A stretch of DNA of 5,381 nt, from positions 1 through 5,381 of the forward strand of contig CAKOKV010000075.1 in NCBI GenBank assembly GCA_934095805.1, in the 5' to 3' direction. The stretch comes from an uncultured Bacilli bacterium. GTDB taxonomy: Bacteria > Bacillota_I > Bacilli_A > RF39 > UBA660. Positions 1 through 5,381 of the stretch are shown here, piece by piece. Every line of letters begins with the position of its first letter. Position 1 is the first letter of the stretch. Made by a program: the position numbers and the translations under genes. The notes beneath the pieces are model-generated. The model did no database searches and had not been told where the DNA came from. It saw only the letters and a program-made list of their open reading frames with translations.

Positions 1-1490
<1,490 letters not shown>

Positions 1491-1491
1491 A

Positions 1492-3105
1492 TTAATTATA
1501 ACTCCTTACTTCTTTAAAGGCAGATTTTAAATTAGTTCTACCATCAAACACCTTAGCATTAGTAAGATTAGCAAGTCTAAGTAATTGTTCCTCTTTAGCA
1601 CTACCAAACATAATACTATATACAGGTGTTTTTAAATTATTACTTGAATAATAAAGAGCTAAATTATCATAAGTAGATGTAACTGAATCACCATCAGTCA
1701 TAAGTATAACTGTTTTATTATATGATTTATCAACATTCTCAAGTACTTTTAAAGCTTGATCTACACAATTATATATATTAGTTCCACCATTAGCTTTTTC
1801 ATTCGTAATATTATTAATTAATGTACTAGTATTAATACCATTATCAGTATACCAAGTATTTCTATTTTTAGAATCAAATGGAATTACATAAATCTTATCA
1901 TTTTTAGAAAATTGTAATAAATCCTTTGAAGCTTCTTCACTATTTAGTATATAACTCATAGCTGAAGAAAGTTGACTCTTACCTGTTCCATACATACTTC
2001 CAGAATAATCTAAACAAAATGCAGTAGCTGATGGCTTTCTAAGTTCATCAATATATAAAGCAATTGCTTCGTTCATAACTTTCTTAGATGGATATTTAAG
2101 TGGTATTAAATAATTATTAGTATTAATACCCCATTCACTTCTAAATACTTGTTTATTTGCATTACTGTTAACTCCACCATACCAAGTTCTCTTACCTAAA
2201 CTTTCCATACTCTTTTGAGAAGTATCTGAAAGTAAAAATTCTTGTAATTTTAAAAACTTATCTATCTTATTTTGTTTTCTATCAACATAAGCAAATGGTG
2301 AATCATTAATAGCTACTCCATCAACTGGATATAGTAAATATAATGGTTCCCTATTACTATTTTCAAGGAATTTATTTATTCTTATTAAAGAAGATTCACT
2401 AGCTATAACAGCTTCATAACTACTATCCTTAAGAAACATATCTTCTAAGAAAGTATCACTACCAGAAACTCTTTCAACTCCAGAAAATAATGATTTTAAA
2501 TTATTAACTAATTTTCTATTCTTTAACATAGAACTTGTTAATATTTCAGGACTACCTGATAAAGCATTTAAGAATCCTAAATATGAAGTCATACCTGTAT
2601 TAGTTTTAGTAACAGATGACATTACATAATTTAACTTTTTATCTCCTATAGCTTTAACAATATCACTATTCTTTAAATCATCCCTAATTAAATTTAATTC
2701 AGTTGCTTTACTTTTTTTAACACCCATAACAATAGGATTAATATAAATTGATTTAGAATTAGTAACCTTAGCATTTTCAAGCATATATAGCCAAATAGAA
2801 TTACTCATCCATACCGCATCAAAATTATTAGTATCTTCAAGCATATCTATAGCTTCTAAATCATCAGCATAAACAACATCAATCTTAATGCCTTCCTTTT
2901 TACCATATTTAATTAATTCATCCATATAATCTTTATTATCAGCATTAGACAAAATAGTAAAATCTTTACTCTTAAATATAGAAGTTCCACTAGGATTTTT
3001 AATAAAACCTAACAAGAATATATAAACAAAATAAATAATTAAAACTATAATTATAAATTTAGCAAATCCTCCAGATTTTCTTACATTTCCATAACTATTA
3101 TTCAT
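1492..3105 (-). CDS. Membrane-anchored PBP2-like / von Willebrand factor A fusion protein
   Basis: This 537-residue protein has three parts. Residues 1-13 are basic (NVRKSGG) and 14-36 form one transmembrane helix, which places the rest outside the cell; there is no lipobox. Residues 48-345 resemble a type 2 periplasmic binding protein: an opening strand FTILSNADNKDYMDELIKYG, NFDAVWMSNSIWL near 94-105, and MSSVTKTNTGMTSYLGFLNA at 162-181, which mirrors the substrate-loop motif of the SBP_bac_11-type families. Residues about 360-535 are a vWA domain with a complete MIDAS: D366, S368 and S370 in DYSGS, T442 in GGTN, and D471 in MTDGD. Such domains bind Mg or Mn and mediate protein contact. The start has an AAGGTG site eight bases upstream and a promoter just before it. 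As first gene of the operon with xpaC and a second PBP2-like gene, it probably belongs to a TelA/XpaC-linked envelope module. Ligand and partner are unknown. Confidence 0.88.
   Translation of the reverse strand: MNNSYGNVRKSGGFAKFIIIVLIIYFVYIFLLGFIKNPSGTSIFKSKDFTILSNADNKDYMDELIKYGKKEGIKIDVVYADDLEAIDMLEDTNNFDAVWMSNSIWLYMLENAKVTNSKSIYINPIVMGVKKSKATELNLIRDDLKNSDIVKAIGDKKLNYVMSSVTKTNTGMTSYLGFLNALSGSPEILTSSMLKNRKLVNNLKSLFSGVERVSGSDTFLEDMFLKDSSYEAVIASESSLIRINKFLENSNREPLYLLYPVDGVAINDSPFAYVDRKQNKIDKFLKLQEFLLSDTSQKSMESLGKRTWYGGVNSNANKQVFRSEWGINTNNYLIPLKYPSKKVMNEAIALYIDELRKPSATAFCLDYSGSMYGTGKSQLSSAMSYILNSEEASKDLLQFSKNDKIYVIPFDSKNRNTWYTDNGINTSTLINNITNEKANGGTNIYNCVDQALKVLENVDKSYNKTVILMTDGDSVTSTYDNLALYYSSNNLKTPVYSIMFGSAKEEQLLRLANLTNAKVFDGRTNLKSAFKEVRSYN
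1502..1507 (-). promoter_or_regulatory. Ribosome binding site for xpaC, inside the end of the vWA gene
   Basis: A strong AAGGAG lies within the last coding triplets of the upstream gene (the Val-Arg-Ser codons), eleven bases before the xpaC ATG at 1490. The upstream stop codon falls between the site and the ATG, which supports coupled translation. The spacing is slightly long. Confidence 0.65.
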
Positions 3106-3113
3106 AAAACCAA

Positions 3114-3140
3114 CACCTTATTTTCATAATAAGTATAACA
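3114..3140 (-). promoter_or_regulatory. Promoter (extended -10) and ribosome binding site of the vWA-xpaC-PBP operon
   Basis: TGTTATACT at 3140-3132 is an extended -10 element: TG, one base, then TATACT, which differs from consensus at one position. No good -35 is visible 16-18 bases upstream because that stretch is the U-tail and stem of the ffh terminator, so the TG extension probably matters. Transcription would begin near 3125, giving a leader of about 20 bases. AAGGTG at 3119-3114 is the ribosome binding site, eight bases before the ATG at 3105. Confidence 0.55.
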
Positions 3141-3145
3141 TATAT

Positions 3146-3174
3146 AAAAGAAAAAAAGAATAGTTTCCTATTCT
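3146..3174 (-). terminator. Rho-independent terminator of ffh
   Basis: On the minus strand AGAATAG (3174-3168), a GAAA loop (3167-3164) and CTATTCT (3163-3157) form a seven-pair hairpin closed by a GNRA tetraloop. A T-run with one C follows, ending near 3146. The stem begins inside the TAG stop codon of ffh (3175-3173). The stem is AT-rich, so the stable loop and long U-tail probably compensate. Confidence 0.8.
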
Positions 3175-4468
3175 AAAATTTCATATTTTTCATTTGCTTC
3201 ATCATTTTCTTCATTTCTTCAAATTGATTCAATAAACGATTAACATCTTCAACTTTTTGTCCACATCCTTTAGCAATTCTAATCTTTCTACTTGCTTTTA
3301 TAATGTCAGGATTTCTTCTTTCCTCAACTGTCATTGATAAAACAATAGCTTCTGTTCTAGACATAATTTTAGGATCTATATTAACATTATTAAGTCCCAT
3401 TTTAGATGCTCCTGGTAATAACTTAAGTAAATTTTCAAGTGGACCTAACTTTTTAATTTGTTTAGTAGTACTTAAGAAATCTTCTAAATCAAACTTACCT
3501 TTTTGCATTCTTTTAGCAGTACTCATAATTTCATCTTGATCTAAAGCTTCTTCAGTTCTTTCAATTATAGAAAGTAAATCTCCCATACCAAGAATTCTAT
3601 CAGCTATTCTTTCTGGATAAAATTCACTTATACCATCCAGTTTTTCTGAATCACCTATTAACTTAATTGGAATATTAGTAAGATGTCTTAATGATAAAGC
3701 AACACCACCCTTAGTATCACCATCCATTTTAGTTAAAACACAACCAGTAAGTTTTAATTTATCATTAAATCCAGTTATAACATTAATAGCATCTTGTCCC
3801 ATCATAGCATCAATCACAAGTAATTCTTCATCTGGATGTACAGATTCTTCAATATTAACAAGTTCATCCATAAGAGATTCATCTATTTGAAGACGACCAG
3901 CTGTATCTATTAAGATATAGTCATATCCTTTACTTTTAGCATATTCTATACCTCTTTTAGATATTTCTACAGGATTGCCTTTTCCTTCTTCATAAACTTC
4001 AATATTTAATTGCTTTCCTATATCTTTTAACTGATCAATAGCTGCTGGTCTATAAACATCACAAGCAATAAACATAGGTTTTTTATGATGCTTTTTACGA
4101 ACCATATTTCCTATTTTACCAATAGTAGTAGTCTTACCACCACCTTGAAGACCAACAACCATACATACAGTTGGCTTCTTATCAAAAATTAATGGAGCAC
4201 TATCTCCTCCAAGTAATGAAACAAGTTCATCTTTAAGAATTTTAACAAACATATCCCCTGGTTTAATACTTTTTCTAACCTCTTCACCAAGAGCTTTTTC
4301 TTTAACACTATCTATAAATTCTCTAACTATTTTAACATTAACATCTGCTTCTAATAAACAAAGTCTAATTTCACGAGTAATATCACTAATATTATCTTCA
4401 TTTATCACTCCCTTTGATTTAATATTACTAACCACTTTTTGTAATCTTTCACTTAAGTTTTCAAACAT
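3173..4468 (-). CDS. ffh: Signal recognition particle GTPase Ffh (SRP54)
   Basis: Ffh binds the SRP RNA and hydrophobic signal sequences of nascent proteins, then docks with FtsY in a GTP-dependent way to deliver ribosomes to the membrane. The protein has 431 residues, slightly short of the usual 440-455, because it ends almost directly after the M domain. The N domain covers about 1-90 and opens with the typical MFENLSERLQ. The G domain shows GLQGGGKTTT (106-115), DVYRPAA (137-143), DTAGRL (188-193), TKMDGD (246-251) and RILGMGD (291-297). The M domain (about 325-431) has SRKIRIAKGCG (393-403) and a Met-rich end. Unusual points are IGDSEK in place of the common GxGEK in the G5 region and GCG where GSG is common. 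The start has AAAGGA nine bases upstream. Its own promoter and terminator flank it; the common neighbours ylxM and rpsP are not adjacent. Confidence 0.98.
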   Translation of the reverse strand: MFENLSERLQKVVSNIKSKGVINEDNISDITREIRLCLLEADVNVKIVREFIDSVKEKALGEEVRKSIKPGDMFVKILKDELVSLLGGDSAPLIFDKKPTVCMVVGLQGGGKTTTIGKIGNMVRKKHHKKPMFIACDVYRPAAIDQLKDIGKQLNIEVYEEGKGNPVEISKRGIEYAKSKGYDYILIDTAGRLQIDESLMDELVNIEESVHPDEELLVIDAMMGQDAINVITGFNDKLKLTGCVLTKMDGDTKGGVALSLRHLTNIPIKLIGDSEKLDGISEFYPERIADRILGMGDLLSIIERTEEALDQDEIMSTAKRMQKGKFDLEDFLSTTKQIKKLGPLENLLKLLPGASKMGLNNVNIDPKIMSRTEAIVLSMTVEERRNPDIIKASRKIRIAKGCGQKVEDVNRLLNQFEEMKKMMKQMKNMKF

Positions 4469-4477
4469 TTAAATCAA

Positions 4478-4523
4478 TCCTTTCTTGCTTCTCTATTATA
4501 ACAAATATAAATATTATTATAAA
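4478..4523 (-). promoter_or_regulatory. Promoter (extended -10) and ribosome binding site of ffh
   Basis: TGTTATAAT ends at 4495: a perfect TATAAT at 4500-4495 preceded by the TG extension. Seventeen bases upstream, TTTATA (4523-4518) matches four of six positions of the -35 consensus. It overlaps the end of the U-tail of the upstream terminator. The predicted start is near 4488, leaving a leader of about 20 bases. AAAGGA at 4483-4478 is the ribosome binding site, nine bases before the ATG at 4468. Confidence 0.7.
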
Positions 4524-4545
4524 GAAAAATGTGCATTAGCACATT
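4521..4545 (-). terminator. Rho-independent terminator of the LRR-like membrane protein gene
   Basis: On the minus strand AATGTGC (4545-4539), a TAAT loop and GCACATT (4534-4528) form a perfect seven-pair hairpin, followed by TTTTTCTTT down to 4521 (its first two T's are also the end of the stem). The stem overlaps the TAA stop codon (4546-4544) of the upstream gene. It separates that gene from ffh. Confidence 0.82.
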
Positions 4546-5381
4546 ATTTATTTCTTTTTATATTACTGTTTCTACTTTCAATAAGTTTAATAATATTATC
4601 AATTTCTTTATCACTACTTTTATCACTAAGTTTATCAATTAATGAACTAATATTATCTTCAATATTCTTTACCATTTCATTACTAACTGGATCAGAGTAT
4701 TTAAGTTTATCAATTAATTTATTCTTATAGTCTTTTTTTAAATTAGATACATTATTAATTTTAGATATCATTTCATCAATGAACTTAGTACTATTTTTTG
4801 TATCATTATCAATCTTCTGATTTCTCTTATTAGCAATCATTATAGCAAAACACATAATAATATATATTATATTAGAGATAATTGTAAATGATAAAATAGT
4901 ATTATATGATGCATTTTTAATATGATTAAACATATAATTTGCATAAAAATTAATTCCTAAAAATACAAATGTTCCAACATATATAGGAGTGCTTCTAATT
5001 AATTCTTCTGGTGTTCTATCCTTAACAATAATAATCATAACAATAGATAAAACAAATGATATTATAGCAGAAATCAAACAATATTTATAATTATTATAAT
5101 TAAATAAAGTAATAAAATTATCAGAAATTTCATTTATTGTATCAGGTAAATAAACACTCTCTTTATAACTAACATTAAAATCAACAGCAGTTACTTTCAT
5201 ACCATCAACAGTTTCAGGTACAACTACATCCTTATCTTTACCTTTGTAAGAAACTAATTCAACATTACCATTTTTAACATTGTATTCAAACAGAAATTCT
5301 ACATAACTAAAATCAACTTTATCCGAATCATTTAGAATATTAACAGTTAACTCATTATTACTTTTTAGTTCTTCACAGAAC
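4544..5381 (-). CDS. Membrane protein with one BspA-type LRR-like segment, three TM helices and a charged helical tail; 5' end off the window
   Basis: The frame is open to the right edge, so the true start lies outside the window. An ATG at 5200 is internal, because the 60 codons before it continue the same domain. In the 278 visible residues (numbered from the edge), about 31-90 resemble one LRR_5 (BspA-type) unit: a tyrosine-rich strand, YKGKDKDVVVPETVDGMKVT (45-64), then YLPDTINEISDNF (77-89). This is the familiar pattern 'V-IP-TI-DG-VT-I ... IPDSV--I---F'. Hydrophobic helices follow at about 98-119, 132-150 and 160-183. The loop between the first two and the NKRNQK after the third are positive, predicting the LRR-like part outside and the C-terminus inside. 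Residues 184-278 are Lys/Asp/Ser-rich and helical, with LIDKL twice (222-226, 247-251), perhaps a coiled coil. I do not recognise a named family for the whole protein, and its function is unknown. Confidence 0.8.
   Translation of the reverse strand, partial: FCEELKSNNELTVNILNDSDKVDFSYVEFLFEYNVKNGNVELVSYKGKDKDVVVPETVDGMKVTAVDFNVSYKESVYLPDTINEISDNFITLFNYNNYKYCLISAIISFVLSIVMIIIVKDRTPEELIRSTPIYVGTFVFLGINFYANYMFNHIKNASYNTILSFTIISNIIYIIMCFAIMIANKRNQKIDNDTKNSTKFIDEMISKINNVSNLKKDYKNKLIDKLKYSDPVSNEMVKNIEDNISSLIDKLSDKSSDKEIDNIIKLIESRNSNIKRNK
4628..4718. repeat. Two copies of a 16-base direct repeat inside the LRR-like gene
   Basis: AAGTTTATCAATTAAT occurs at 4628-4643 and again at 4703-4718. On the coding strand both copies encode Leu-Ile-Asp-Lys-Leu in the same frame, within the charged helical tail. 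They may mark a small internal duplication or simply recurring heptad codons in AT-rich DNA. Confidence 0.5.

Noticed and set aside
3098..3127. A nine-codon minus-strand upstream frame (ATG at 3127) overlapping the start of the vWA gene
   Set aside because: Its ATG lies at or next to the predicted transcription start with no room for a ribosome binding site, and its peptide shows no leader-like pattern.
3303..3539. A 78-codon plus-strand open frame
   Set aside because: It lies entirely antisense to the M-domain part of ffh, has no ribosome binding site I can see, and is best explained as a shadow of that gene in DNA poor in plus-strand stops.
4516..4521. A second TATAAT on the minus strand as a possible ffh promoter
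   Set aside because: It sits in the terminator tail, has no TG extension, and the corresponding -35 position reads ATGTGC in the hairpin. The site at 4500-4495 is much better.
4485..4730. An 81-codon plus-strand open frame encoding a very hydrophobic Leu/Ser-rich peptide
   Set aside because: It is antisense to the Lys/Asp/Ser-rich tail of the LRR-like gene, and complementing those codons produces Leu/Ser/Ile runs. It also crosses the terminator and the ffh promoter. A real small membrane protein is unlikely.
4544..5200. ATG at 5200 as the start of the LRR-like gene
   Set aside because: The frame stays open for 60 more codons to the window edge, those codons complete the LRR-like pattern, and no convincing ribosome binding site precedes the ATG.

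Overview
The window is a stretch of very AT-rich bacterial DNA in which every supported gene lies on the minus strand, so the genes read from high to low coordinates. Several things point to a low-GC Bacillota lineage: AT-rich codon use, A/T-ending codons, AGGA-type ribosome binding sites, sigma-A-like promoters and U-tailed hairpin terminators. A gut Bacilli, Erysipelotrichia or RF39-like or clostridial genome would fit, but I cannot place it more finely. All nine tryptophans in the coding regions are TGG and no frame needs TGA read-through, so the standard code fits better than the Mollicutes code.

Reading in the direction of transcription, the window has three transcription units. (1) A membrane protein runs in from the right edge (about 5380 to 4544). 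It has a single BspA-type leucine-rich-repeat-like segment, three transmembrane helices and a charged helical tail. It ends in a hairpin terminator that overlaps its own stop codon. (2) ffh, the signal recognition particle GTPase (4468 to 3173), has its own extended -10 promoter and its own terminator with a GAAA tetraloop, so it appears monocistronic. (3) A tightly packed operon runs from 3105 to the left edge. It encodes a membrane-anchored fusion of a solute-binding-protein fold and a von Willebrand A domain, then an XpaC-family two-helix membrane protein, then a second membrane-anchored solute-binding-like protein that is cut off by the window edge.

The third unit is the most interesting part. 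XpaC proteins are known neighbours of TelA (toxic anion resistance family) proteins; xpaC-yaaN in Bacillus subtilis is an example. Here XpaC is sandwiched between two extracytoplasmic binding-protein folds, one of which carries a complete metal-binding MIDAS site. Topology predicts two sensor or adhesion-like proteins outside the membrane and the XpaC helical domain inside. This looks like a membrane-spanning envelope or stress module whose TelA partner, if present, should lie just beyond the left edge. That partner is a prediction, not something seen.

There is no gene-free stretch above 75 bases. I see no RNA genes, insertion sequences, CRISPR arrays or attachment sites.
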